DNA from: CAVTRI01 sp963737075
GTDB taxonomy: Bacteria > Actinomycetota > Acidimicrobiia > Acidimicrobiales > Palsa-688
Assembly: GCA_963737075.1 (NCBI GenBank)
Contig: CAVTRI010000002.1
Location: forward strand, 744,001 to 808,000
Length of the DNA: 64,000 bases
Direction: 5' to 3'
Positions 19,357 to 27,602 of this stretch are shown one piece after another. Below the pieces are notes generated by a model. The model did no database searches, was not told the DNA's origin, and saw only the letters and a list, made by a program, of their open reading frames with translations. How positions within the stretch are numbered: the first letter of the stretch is position 1; each line of letters starts with the position of its first letter. The translations under genes were made by a program, and so were the position numbers.

Positions 19357-20885
19357 GACGGTTCACCGGCCAGGGTCCGGCCCGTGTCGGCCCCGGCTCG
19401 TTCACCAGACCCGACGCCGGCCGGCTGACGTCCTCCCGTCTCGTAGCCCAACCGCTCGACACCTTCGTCGGCCGGGTAGGCCTCCTCGTCGTGGATGGCG
19501 AGGTCGCCGATCTCGAGCTCGTCGTCGGGCATCCGCAACGGGGTGAACAAGCTGATCACCTTCAAGATGATGAACGTCATAAGGGCGTCCCACACGATGA
19601 TCGTCAGGGCAGCGAACAGCTGGATGAAGAACTGGTGCCGGTTCCCGTAGATCCAACCCGTGAACGACACCGCCGAGCCGTTGGAGCTGCGGTAGATGAT
19701 CGAATGCGGGTCGGCGAAGAGCCCCACGAGCAGGCCGCCGGTGAGGCCCGCCACGCCGTGGGTGTGGAAGACGCCCATGGCGTCGTCGACCTTCCGCATG
19801 AAGCGGACCCGTGAGAAGTACGTCCACGAGAACCACACGATCGACGACGCGATGGCCCCGATCAGGAGCGCCCCGTTTCCGCTCACATACCCGGCCGCCG
19901 GGGTGATGGCGACCAGACCCACGATCATGCCGTTGACGCTGCCCAGAAACGTCGGCTTCTTGGCGGGACCGACGAACATGTCCCACAGGACCCAGGTGAG
20001 CAGGGCAGCCGCCGTGGCCAGGTTGGTGTTCATGACCGCCTGGGCGGCTGAGGCGCTGGCGAAGTACGGGTCGCCGCCATTGAACCCGTTCCATCCCAAC
20101 CACAGGATGCCGGCGCCGATGGATACCAGCGGCAGGTTGTGGGGGATGGACTTGGCCCGGTCCCGGGCCAGCCGGGGACCGATCAGGGCTGCGGCCACGA
20201 AGCCCGACGTACCAGCGGCCAGGTGGATGACATACCCGCCGGAGTAGTCGAGCGCCCCCTCGTGCGCCCAGTACCCGCCGCCCCACAGCAGCATGGCGTT
20301 CACGGCGTAGACAAAGGTCGTCCACAGCGGCACGAAGATCAGCCACACCTTGACCTTGATCCGCCCCAGGATGCTCCCGAGAAATAGCAGCGGCGTGATG
20401 GCGGCGAACACGAACTGGAAGTAGAAGAGTGATGCCGTCGGCTGCAGGAGGGGGACCGAGGTGCCTATGGGCAGCGATGCCTGGCTCTGCTGCGACGAGG
20501 AGCTCAACGATGTCTGCGGGTGACCGACGAAGTTGTTGAAGAAGTTGCTGAAGAAGTTGCTTCCGTACTTGTAGTGGTATGCGTTCGCGGAGCCGCCTCC
20601 GATCGGGACCCCGAAGCCCATCTTGTAGGCCCACAGCACCCACACGATCAGTACCGCAGAGAAGCCGGAGAACGCCATGAACATGGTGTTCACCACCCAC
20701 TTCTTCCGTACCAGCCCCGCGTAGAGCAACGCCAGGCCCGGGAGGCTCATCAGCCCGACGAACGTCGCCGCAGTCAGCTGCCACGCGGTATCGCCGCTGT
20801 TGACAAACGGCAAGTCTGAGCAGTTCTTGGATCCGTTCGCACACACGGACGCTGCCGTGTGCACCGCGGTGGCAAGCTCGTACAA
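19353..20885 (-). CDS. amt: Ammonium transporter Amt
   Basis: 510 aa with 11 predicted membrane helices. The twin-His pore residues are visible in GGYVIHLAAGTSG and GVFHTHGVAGLTGG, and the family signature DYSGGYVIHLAAG is present. A Ser/Gln-rich extracytoplasmic loop (SLSSSSQQSQASLP) is long for the family, and the C-terminal tail is acidic and extended (DDELEIGDLAIHDEEAYPADEGVERLG). Start is TTG at 20885 with GGAGGAGG upstream. First gene of amt-PII-small membrane protein-PII and preceded by a GlnR-type operator. Confidence 0.95.
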   Translation of the reverse strand: MYELATAVHTAASVCANGSKNCSDLPFVNSGDTAWQLTAATFVGLMSLPGLALLYAGLVRKKWVVNTMFMAFSGFSAVLIVWVLWAYKMGFGVPIGGGSANAYHYKYGSNFFSNFFNNFVGHPQTSLSSSSQQSQASLPIGTSVPLLQPTASLFYFQFVFAAITPLLFLGSILGRIKVKVWLIFVPLWTTFVYAVNAMLLWGGGYWAHEGALDYSGGYVIHLAAGTSGFVAAALIGPRLARDRAKSIPHNLPLVSIGAGILWLGWNGFNGGDPYFASASAAQAVMNTNLATAAALLTWVLWDMFVGPAKKPTFLGSVNGMIVGLVAITPAAGYVSGNGALLIGAIASSIVWFSWTYFSRVRFMRKVDDAMGVFHTHGVAGLTGGLLVGLFADPHSIIYRSSNGSAVSFTGWIYGNRHQFFIQLFAALTIIVWDALMTFIILKVISLFTPLRMPDDELEIGDLAIHDEEAYPADEGVERLGYETGGRQPAGVGSGERAGADTGRTLAGEPS

Positions 20886-20936
20886 GGTGCCCCTCCTCCT
20901 CGGGGTGTCGGTCGGGGCGAACGATACGGAGGCTGT

Positions 20937-20974
20937 GTTTCCGGTCGGGAACTCGTTTATTTCCTGAGTGTGAA
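20937..20974 (-). promoter_or_regulatory. GlnR-type operator upstream of amt
   Basis: On the minus strand the sequence reads TTCAC-N6-GAAAT-N6-GTTCC-N6-GAAAC, which follows the published actinobacterial GlnR pattern gTnAC-n6-GaAAc-n6-gTnAC-n6-GaAAc with correct 22-bp spacing of the two boxes. It lies 52 bp before the amt start codon, with a TATCGT -10-like sequence in between. Known GlnR targets include amt-glnK-glnD. Two positions deviate from consensus (T for G, C for A), so affinity may be lower. No glnR gene is in the window. Confidence 0.7.
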
Positions 20975-21094
20975 CTTGCCCCAGGCGAGAGCAGCCGATG
21001 GCCAGACGGCCGAGGGCGAGACGGCGCCCGACCGGCCCGGCCGCAGGCGGCTCCAGAACGCCTTGACAGCGCGCTAAGGGCTACTGTTCCGCCC

Positions 21095-21520
21095 ATGGCA
21101 AGGGACGGGAAGCTCGAGCACCTGGCAAAGGTGCGTCTTTTTTCGACACTCAACAAGCGGGAGCTCGCGGTTATCGGTAAAGCAGCGGACGTGGTGAACG
21201 CCAAAGCGGGCACGGCCATCGTGACTGAGGGCGCGATCGGCCACGAGTTCTACTTGATCCTGTCCGGGACCGCGAGCGTCCGGCGCAACGGCCGCAAGAT
21301 CGCCAGGCTCACGGTTGGCGACTACTTCGGTGAAATGGCCCTGCTCGACAAAGGTCCCCGGTCGGCGACGGTGACCGCTGAGACCGACCTCGAGCTCGCG
21401 GTCATCAGCCAGCGCGAGTTCCTGGGCGTCCTCGACGAGGTTCCGACGGTGGCCCACAAGCTGCTGGTGACCATGGCCGGCCGCCTTCGCGAGGCCGACG
21501 CCAAGGCCTTCTCCCACTGA
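21095..21520 (+). CDS. Stand-alone cyclic-nucleotide-binding domain protein
   Basis: 141 aa consisting of one cNMP-binding beta-barrel: LFSTLNKRELAVIGKAADVV, the turn VTEGAIGHEFYLILSGTASV, and the phosphate-binding cassette GDYFGEMALLDKGPRSATVTAETDLELAVI. There is no C-terminal helix-turn-helix, so unlike Crp it is unlikely to bind DNA itself. The FGEMALLDKGPRSATV cassette keeps the Glu and Arg used for cyclic nucleotide contact. Partner unknown; next to an Fe-S oxidoreductase gene. Confidence 0.85.
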   Translation: MARDGKLEHLAKVRLFSTLNKRELAVIGKAADVVNAKAGTAIVTEGAIGHEFYLILSGTASVRRNGRKIARLTVGDYFGEMALLDKGPRSATVTAETDLELAVISQREFLGVLDEVPTVAHKLLVTMAGRLREADAKAFSH

Positions 21521-21575
21521 GGGCCCCGGGGCGACCCTTTTGGGTGGCGATGCCGCGATTCGGGTAACGTCCTCG

Positions 21576-21683
21576 AGTGCCCGAGCAGAAAAGGTTGCCC
21601 TGCTTGCCGCTTCGTCGTTTCGGCTTTCAGTGTTGCCTCTTTGAACACCCACAAAGCAGGCCACGCTTTCCGGAAGGGGCACT
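21576..21683 (+). repeat. Dispersed palindromic element, copy 1 (degenerate)
   Basis: 108 bp running from AGTGCCC to GGGGCACT. Internal sequence (GCTTCGTCGTTTCGGCTTTC, GTTGCCTCTTTGAACACC) is clearly homologous to copy 2 at 30104-30214. The inner inverted repeat AAGGTTGCCCTGCTTGCCG / CACAAAGCAGGCCACGCTT is degenerate here. It fills most of the gap before the Fe-S oxidoreductase gene. No coding capacity. Confidence 0.8.
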
Positions 21684-21746
21684 AACCCCTCTTTGCTCTA
21701 TGCCGCCTGGCGGGGCGCCCAGCCCGCCGGGCACCCTGGAGGATTG

Positions 21747-23819
21747 GTGGCCCTGAGACTCGCGTTCGGTTTCGCCCTCACCGCCCTAGGGGCGGTGTTC
21801 GTGGCCCGGCGCGCGTGGTGGCTGTACCAACTCGTGGCGTCCGGCAAGCCCTCGCCCGGCCGGTTTCGCAACGTCCCCGCCCAGCTCAAGGCGGAGCTGG
21901 CGGATGTCTTCGCCCAGCGGAAGCTTCTCAAGAAGACGATTCCGGGGCTGGCCCACTTCTTCACCTTCTGGGCTTTCATCATCCTGATGTTCACGATCAT
22001 CGAGGCCTACGGGGACCTCTTCTCAGCGACGTTTGCCATCCCGGGCATCGGGCACTCGGCCGCCCTCGGCTTCCTGGAGGACTTCTTCGCGGCCGCCGTG
22101 CTCGTCGCCCTGGTCACCTTCACGGTGATCCGGATCCGTCACAACCCAGCCCGGGAAGGACGCCGGAGCCGCTTCTACGGGTCGCACACCACCGCGGCGT
22201 GGTTCGTCCTGCTGTTCATCTTCGGGGTGATCGCCACGTTGCTGCTCTACCGTGGCGCGCAGATCAACACCGGCCACTTCCCGTACGGCAACACCTGGTG
22301 GACGTTCGCCTCCCGGATCGTCGGCAACGGCCTGTCAGGGCTGAGCCACACGGCCAACCAGCACCTCGAAACGATCTTCATCCTGGGTCAGATCGCGGTG
22401 ATCTGGGGGTTCTTCGTGCTGGTCCTGTACTCCAAGCACCTGCACATCTTCGTCTCCGAGCCCAACGTGCTCTTCTCCCGACGCCCGAACGGTCTGGGGC
22501 CGCTGGGCAGCACGCCAGACATGGACCCGGAGAAGCTCACCGAGGATTCCGTGTTCGGCATCGGCACCATCGTCCACACCACGTGGAAGATGCGCCTGGA
22601 CATGCTGAGCTGCACCGAATGCGGGCGGTGCCAGGAGCAGTGCCCAGCGTGGGTGACGGACAAGCCGCTGTCGCCGAAGAAAATCATCATGGACCTTCGG
22701 GACCAACTCTTCGCGTCCGCCGGCGACCTCAAGGCCGGCAACGGCGACGGTAAGGCGGCCACCCCCCTGGTGGGCGACGTGATCCACCCCGACGAACTCT
22801 GGTCGTGCACGTCTTGCGGGTCGTGCGTCGAGCAGTGCCCGGTGGACATCGAGCACCTGGACGAGATCATGGACATGCGCCGCTACCAGGTGCTGATGGA
22901 GGCCGACTTCCCTTCAGAGGGCGGCCTGATGCTGCGCAACATCGAGAACCGTGGCGACCCGTGGGGGCTGGGCTCGTCTATTCGGCTCGACTGGACGAAG
23001 GATCTCGAGATCGACATCCCGGTCGTCACCGACACCATCCCGGACGGCGTCGAATACCTGTTCTGGGTCGGATGCGCCGGGGCGCTCGACGAACGGGCCC
23101 GCAAGACGACCCAGGCCATCGCGCGCATCCTCACCCGAGCGGGCGTGACGTTTGCCATCCTGGGCCCGAAGGAAAGCTGCACCGGAGACCCGGCACGCCG
23201 GATCGGCAACGAGTACCTGTTCCAGACGCAGGCACAGATGAACATCGAGACGTTCAAAGAGGTCGGCGCCAAGAAGGTGATCGCTTCGTGCCCGCACTGC
23301 TTCAATTCGATCTCTCGCGAGTACCCGGCGTTGGGAAGCGACGTCGAGGTCATCCACCACTCGGTGCTGCTCGAGCGACTGGTCACCGAGGGCAAGCTTC
23401 GGCCCGAGCAGCCCGTGCAGGCGAAGGTGACCTACCACGACCCGTGCTTCCTCGGTCGCCACAACCACGTCTACGACGAGCCGCGGGGCGTGCTCGACGC
23501 CGTCCCCGGCGTCGAGACCGTCGAGATGCATCGCCACCGGCGGACCGGCTTCTGCTGCGGCGCCGGCGGGGCGCGCATGTGGATGGAAGAACGCATCGGC
23601 AAGCGCATCAACGTCGAACGCACCGACGAAGCCCTTGGCACCGGAGCCGACATCGTGTCCACCGCCTGCCCGTACTGCCTGATCATGCTCGACGACGCCA
23701 CCAAAGGGCGGCAGGCGGAAGGCTCGGCTCGCGAGGAGATCCGCGTCATGGACGTCGCTCAGGTCCTCGAACAGTCCCTGCCGGCACCTGCCCCCGCGGC
23801 CGCCCCCGAAGCCCTCTGA
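21747..23819 (+). CDS. Membrane-anchored Fe-S oxidoreductase (heterodisulfide-reductase/CCG-domain type)
   Basis: 690 aa from GTG 21747, with GGAGG four nt upstream; a TTG one codon earlier is possible. The first 250 residues have about five hydrophobic helices (ALRLAFGFALTALGAVFVA, AHFFTFWAFIILMFTII, ...), resembling a NarI-like heme/quinone domain. Two 4Fe-4S motifs follow, CTECGRCQEQCP and CTSCGSCVEQCP (about residues 288-365), then two cysteine-rich CCG domains with ESCTGDPARRIG, ASCPHCFNSI, YHDPCFLGRHN and TGFCCGAGGARMW. It probably passes electrons between an unknown donor and the quinone pool. The plan matches the mycobacterial Rv0338c type. Overall class is secure, substrate unknown. 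Confidence 0.88.
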   Translation: MALRLAFGFALTALGAVFVARRAWWLYQLVASGKPSPGRFRNVPAQLKAELADVFAQRKLLKKTIPGLAHFFTFWAFIILMFTIIEAYGDLFSATFAIPGIGHSAALGFLEDFFAAAVLVALVTFTVIRIRHNPAREGRRSRFYGSHTTAAWFVLLFIFGVIATLLLYRGAQINTGHFPYGNTWWTFASRIVGNGLSGLSHTANQHLETIFILGQIAVIWGFFVLVLYSKHLHIFVSEPNVLFSRRPNGLGPLGSTPDMDPEKLTEDSVFGIGTIVHTTWKMRLDMLSCTECGRCQEQCPAWVTDKPLSPKKIIMDLRDQLFASAGDLKAGNGDGKAATPLVGDVIHPDELWSCTSCGSCVEQCPVDIEHLDEIMDMRRYQVLMEADFPSEGGLMLRNIENRGDPWGLGSSIRLDWTKDLEIDIPVVTDTIPDGVEYLFWVGCAGALDERARKTTQAIARILTRAGVTFAILGPKESCTGDPARRIGNEYLFQTQAQMNIETFKEVGAKKVIASCPHCFNSISREYPALGSDVEVIHHSVLLERLVTEGKLRPEQPVQAKVTYHDPCFLGRHNHVYDEPRGVLDAVPGVETVEMHRHRRTGFCCGAGGARMWMEERIGKRINVERTDEALGTGADIVSTACPYCLIMLDDATKGRQAEGSAREEIRVMDVAQVLEQSLPAPAPAAAPEAL

Positions 23820-23840
23820 GCGGTGTCGTAGGGTGATCGC

Positions 23841-24275
23841 GTGGCTGCGGCCGGCGCCGACGAGATCGTCGGCTTGCTGCGCGCCCGGGGCGGCCGGTCC
23901 ACGCCGACGAGGCGTGCGGTGATCGCAGCGCTTTTGCACGCCCGTGATGAGCACCTCGACGCCGAAGGGATCGCCCGCCGGGTGCGGGAGGCCAAGCCCT
24001 CTGTGGCGGAGTCGACGATCTACCGGACACTCGCCGCGCTCGAGGGTCTGGGCGTGGTCGCCCATGTGCACCTCGGCCACGGCCCGTCGACGTACCACTT
24101 GGCCGAGGCGGCGCACCGCCACCTGGTCTGCGACCGCTGCGGGGCGGTCACCGAGGTGCCCGACGAAGAGTTCGCCGAGCTCGAGCGGCGCGTCGAAGAG
24201 CGCTACGGCTTTGCGATGAGCGGCCACCACTTCGCGCTCGCCGGCACCTGCCAATCCTGCCGCGCGTCCTCCTGA
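23841..24275 (+). CDS. Fur-family transcriptional regulator
   Basis: 144 aa. Winged helix with TPTRRAVIAALLHARDEHLDAEGIARRVRE and the recognition helix VAESTIYRTLAALEGLGVV; dimerisation domain with the histidine cluster EAAHRHLVCDRCG and AMSGHHFALAGTCQSC, giving the two CxxC structural zinc sites. Subfamily (Fur, Zur, PerR) cannot be decided from this. It starts 22 nt after the Fe-S oxidoreductase gene and may be co-transcribed with it. Confidence 0.9.
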   Translation: MAAAGADEIVGLLRARGGRSTPTRRAVIAALLHARDEHLDAEGIARRVREAKPSVAESTIYRTLAALEGLGVVAHVHLGHGPSTYHLAEAAHRHLVCDRCGAVTEVPDEEFAELERRVEERYGFAMSGHHFALAGTCQSCRASS

Positions 24276-24371
24276 CCGCCCATGGGTCGAGCCGGGAAAC
24301 TCGGCGCCGTTTTCGTTCAAGGGGACGCCGCCACCTTTCTCGGTCCGTTCCCCCACATCGAAAGTGGGCGG

Positions 24372-24411
24372 TTTCACGGGGTCCGCGAAAGGTCCACGGA
24401 TCCCCGTGAAA
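24372..24411. terminator. Strong hairpin between convergent fur-family gene and ramB
   Basis: TTTCACGGGG-TCCG (24372-24385) pairs with CGGA-T-CCCCGTGAAA (24397-24411), a 14-bp stem with one bulged base, in the 173-bp gap between the convergent genes. It is followed by GAAAAAGG on the plus strand. There is no T run on either strand, so termination is likely but not certain. A looser GC-rich inverted repeat lies near 24303-24345. Confidence 0.55.
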
Positions 24412-24448
24412 GAAAAAGGACCCGAGTTTCAGCGGCCCCCGAAGGTCG

Positions 24449-25921
24449 TCAGTGGCTGTGCCGGTCCAAGAACGCGTACACGTCGGTCAGCTCCACCCCC
24501 GGATGGGGGCTGAACTCGACGGTGTCGGTCGGCAGCCCGGACACGAAGTGGCTGTGGTCGCGCGCCGACGGCCACGCCACCCCCTCCCAACGCCGAACCG
24601 CGGCGGTGGGCGGCCGTCGGCAGCAGTCGGGATCCGGGCAACGGGACACCATCCGCCGCGCGGTGTCGCTGCCCCGGAACCAGTGGGCGTTGGCCTCGGT
24701 GGTACCGATGGTTACCGCGTCGCCGCGGGGCCGGTCGACCTCGATATGGGTGGCACACCAGTACGTGCCGGCCACCGTTTCGGTGTACTGGTAGTGCATC
24801 GAGTAGGAGTCCTCGGACTCGAAGGCCTGGCGGGCGCTCCACCACCGGCAGCAGCGCTGGCCCTCGATCGTCCCGTCGGCGTCGGCCGGCAGCAGCACGC
24901 CGTCGTTTTCGTATGCCTTCCACAGCACGCCTTCGGGGTCGGAGCGCTGGAAGTGGACGGGGATGTCCAGATGGCGGGTGATCAGGTTGGTCAACCGGTG
25001 GGCGGCCATCTCATAGGAGATGTAGAAGACCTCGTTGAGATCCTCGATAGAAATGTCCTCCCGCCGCTTGGCATCCGTCAGGAACGACACCACGGCACGT
25101 TCCGGAGCCAGCAGCGCGCCCGCGAAGTAGTTGGCCTCCACCCGCTGGCGCACGTAGTCCTCGAACGCTTCGGGGTCCCGGTGCCCGAGCGCGAAGTGGC
25201 CAAGGGTCTGGGCGATGACCGAGCGGGCGGTGCGGGTGGTCGACGTGTTGCGCTGCGGGACGTAGATCACCCGGTGGCGGACGTCGCTGATCGACCGGGT
25301 TGACGGCGGCAGGTCCAGCACCCGGGCGATGGTGAACCCGAAGTACCGGGCGATGTCGATCAGATGGCGCTCCGACACGGTGCCCGGGCCGCTGTATCCG
25401 ACGGCATCGAGAGCCGCCCCGGCGACCTGCTCGATCTCTGCGAAGTAGTTGTCCCGCTTGCGCATTTCGTCGCGCATGGCCGCGTTCGCCGCGCGCGCTC
25501 CGAGCCCGGCGCCGTGCCCCTCGGATCGCAGGGGTGCCGACGGGGCGTGCAAAAGCTCCTGGGACAAGGTGACGATGTGCTCCAACGCGGTGTCGTCCAG
25601 CCGCGCCGACGGGCGCAGGTACGGGAGGGCCAGATCCTGGTAGCGAGGCAACTCCTGCAGCCGGGCGAGAGCGACCTCGAGCTCGGCCCGGCGGTTGGGC
25701 GGCGCCGGATCGAGCAGCTCCGACGCCGGGCAACCCAGTGCCGCCGCCAGGTCGTTGATCGTCGACAGCCTCGGTTCGCGGTGGCCGTTCTCGAGCTGCG
25801 AAAGGTACGAGAGGGGCCGGCCGACAGCCTGTCCCAGGGCCTCGAGAGTCAAACCCGCCCGGCGGCGGGCGAAGCGCAGACGGTGCCCGAACACCATCGG
25901 ATCCAGTGGTTCGGTGGCCAC
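24449..25921 (-). CDS. ramB: RamB-like XRE regulator with degenerate peptidase-like and ScfR domains
   Basis: 490 aa. N-terminal Cro/CI helix-turn-helix (RLRFARRRAGLTLEALGQAVGRPLSYLSQLENGHREP), a central IrrE/ImmA peptidase-like region, and a C-terminal short-chain fatty-acid-regulator domain with the cysteine cluster RCPDPDCCRRP. The zinc motif expected as HExxH is replaced by GHFALGH, so the peptidase region is probably non-catalytic. RamB in corynebacteria and mycobacteria controls glyoxylate-cycle genes, and here aceB-aceA are divergently transcribed from it, which supports the assignment. It is likely autoregulated from the shared 93-bp intergenic region. Confidence 0.85.
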   Translation of the reverse strand: MATEPLDPMVFGHRLRFARRRAGLTLEALGQAVGRPLSYLSQLENGHREPRLSTINDLAAALGCPASELLDPAPPNRRAELEVALARLQELPRYQDLALPYLRPSARLDDTALEHIVTLSQELLHAPSAPLRSEGHGAGLGARAANAAMRDEMRKRDNYFAEIEQVAGAALDAVGYSGPGTVSERHLIDIARYFGFTIARVLDLPPSTRSISDVRHRVIYVPQRNTSTTRTARSVIAQTLGHFALGHRDPEAFEDYVRQRVEANYFAGALLAPERAVVSFLTDAKRREDISIEDLNEVFYISYEMAAHRLTNLITRHLDIPVHFQRSDPEGVLWKAYENDGVLLPADADGTIEGQRCCRWWSARQAFESEDSYSMHYQYTETVAGTYWCATHIEVDRPRGDAVTIGTTEANAHWFRGSDTARRMVSRCPDPDCCRRPPTAAVRRWEGVAWPSARDHSHFVSGLPTDTVEFSPHPGVELTDVYAFLDRHSH

Positions 25922-25955
25922 GACTCGGAAAGATTACCCGATCTTCGCGCTATCG

Positions 25956-25975
25956 TCAACTCCCCCTGAAGTTGA
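25956..25975. promoter_or_regulatory. Inverted repeat in the ramB-aceB divergent promoter
   Basis: TCAACT (25956-25961) and AGTTGA (25970-25975) form a perfect 6-bp inverted repeat with an 8-nt spacer, centrally placed in the 93-bp region between ramB and aceB. It is a candidate operator for RamB or another regulator. It is not the corynebacterial RamB consensus, so the binding protein is unknown. Confidence 0.35.
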
Positions 25976-26014
25976 GGTCGACAAGATACGAGGTCTTTCG
26001 CCATACTTGTAACA

Positions 26015-27586
26015 ATGGCCGAGAACATCACTATCGCTCCTCATCCTGAGGCCGACCGGGTGCTGACCCCTCAGGCGGTCGACTTCGTCGCCGGGCTCCA
26101 CCGGCGTTTCCGCGCCCGTCGGGCGGAGCTCCTGGACGCCCGGGTCGAGCGGCAGGCCCGCTTTGACGCCGGCGAGCGGCCGGGCTTCCTCGCCGACACC
26201 GCCGAGGTGCGGGCAGGCGACTGGCAGGTGCCGGAAGCGCCCAAGGCCCTCGCCGACCGGCGCGTCGAGATCACCGGCCCCGTCGACCGGAAGATGATGA
26301 TCAACGCGATGAACTCCGGGGCCAAGGTGTTCATGGCCGACTTCGAGGACGCCAACGCCCCCACCTGGGACAACGTGATCACCGGCCAGCTCAACCTCAT
26401 GGACGCCGTGAGGGGCACCATCGAGCTGGTCACCCCCGAGAAGAGTTACCGGCTGGCCGACGAGACCGCCACGCTCGTCGTGCGCCCCCGCGGATGGCAC
26501 CTCCCCGAAAAGCATCTGCTCGTCGACGGTGAGCCGATATCCGCCAGCCTGTTCGACTTCGGCCTGTACCTGTTCCACAACGGCCGGGAGACGTTGCTGC
26601 GCGGCTTCGGCCCGTACTACTACCTGCCGAAACTGGAGAGCCACCTCGAGGCCCGGCTGTGGGACGGCGTGTTCAGCACCGCCGAAGAGACGCTCGGGCT
26701 GGACGACGGCGCCATCCGGGCCACCGTGCTGATCGAGACCATCACGGCCGCGTTCGAGATGGACGAGATCCTCTATGAGCTTCGGGACCACATCACCGGG
26801 CTCAACGCCGGCCGGTGGGACTACATCTTCAGCATCACCAAGCGATTCCACGCCGATCCGGCGTTCGTCCTGCCGGACCGGACGGCGGTCACGATGACCG
26901 TGCCGTTCATGCGGGCGTACACCGAGCTGCTGGTCAAGACCTGCCACCGCCGGGGGGCGCACGCCATCGGAGGGATGGCGGCGTTCATTCCCAACCGGCG
27001 CAAGCCCGACGTCACCGCCGCCGCCCTGGAGAAGGTTACAGACGACAAACGGCGCGAGGCCGGCGACGGCTTCGACGGCACGTGGGTCGCGCACCCGGAT
27101 CTCGTGGAGACGGCGCAGACGGAGTTCGACAAGGTCCTCGGCGGACGGGCCAACCAGCTCGACCGCCAGCGGCCGGAGGTGTCGGTGGAGGCAGCCAACC
27201 TCCTCGACGTGCACTGCCCGCCCGGTGGGGTCACCCGGGCCGGGTTGGACACCAACGTGTCCGTGGGCCTCCGCTACCTGGTGTCGTGGTTGTCGGGGAC
27301 GGGCGCGGCCGCCATCGACGACCTCATGGAGGACGCGGCTACCTGCGAGATCAGCCGCGGGCAGATCTGGCAGTGGGTCCACCACGGGGTGACCCTGGCC
27401 GACGGCACGCCGGTCACCGCCGAGTTCGTGCGTGAACTGCTCGAAGCCCAGGTGGCGGCGGTCGTTTCGTCGGGTGCGGCGTCGTCCGACGTCGTCCGTC
27501 AGGCGGCCGAGGTGTTCGAGCAGGTGGCCCTGTCCGACGAGTTCATCCCGTTCCTGACACTGCCCGCCTACGAGCGGCTCCCCTGA
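26015..27586 (+). CDS. aceB: Malate synthase A
   Basis: 523 aa, typical of the A isoform. Condenses glyoxylate with acetyl-CoA to malate. The active-site signature KVFMADFEDANAPTWDN is present, with RPRGWHLPEKH, YYYLPKLESHLEARLW, VLIETITAAFEMDEIL and the C-terminal EDAATCEISRGQIWQW holding the catalytic Asp region. ATG at 26015 with a short leader. It is divergent from ramB and followed by aceA after 16 nt, so both glyoxylate-shunt enzymes are co-transcribed. Confidence 0.96.
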   Translation: MAENITIAPHPEADRVLTPQAVDFVAGLHRRFRARRAELLDARVERQARFDAGERPGFLADTAEVRAGDWQVPEAPKALADRRVEITGPVDRKMMINAMNSGAKVFMADFEDANAPTWDNVITGQLNLMDAVRGTIELVTPEKSYRLADETATLVVRPRGWHLPEKHLLVDGEPISASLFDFGLYLFHNGRETLLRGFGPYYYLPKLESHLEARLWDGVFSTAEETLGLDDGAIRATVLIETITAAFEMDEILYELRDHITGLNAGRWDYIFSITKRFHADPAFVLPDRTAVTMTVPFMRAYTELLVKTCHRRGAHAIGGMAAFIPNRRKPDVTAAALEKVTDDKRREAGDGFDGTWVAHPDLVETAQTEFDKVLGGRANQLDRQRPEVSVEAANLLDVHCPPGGVTRAGLDTNVSVGLRYLVSWLSGTGAAAIDDLMEDAATCEISRGQIWQWVHHGVTLADGTPVTAEFVRELLEAQVAAVVSSGAASSDVVRQAAEVFEQVALSDEFIPFLTLPAYERLP

Positions 27587-27602
27587 AAGGAAAACCTTCC
27601 AA

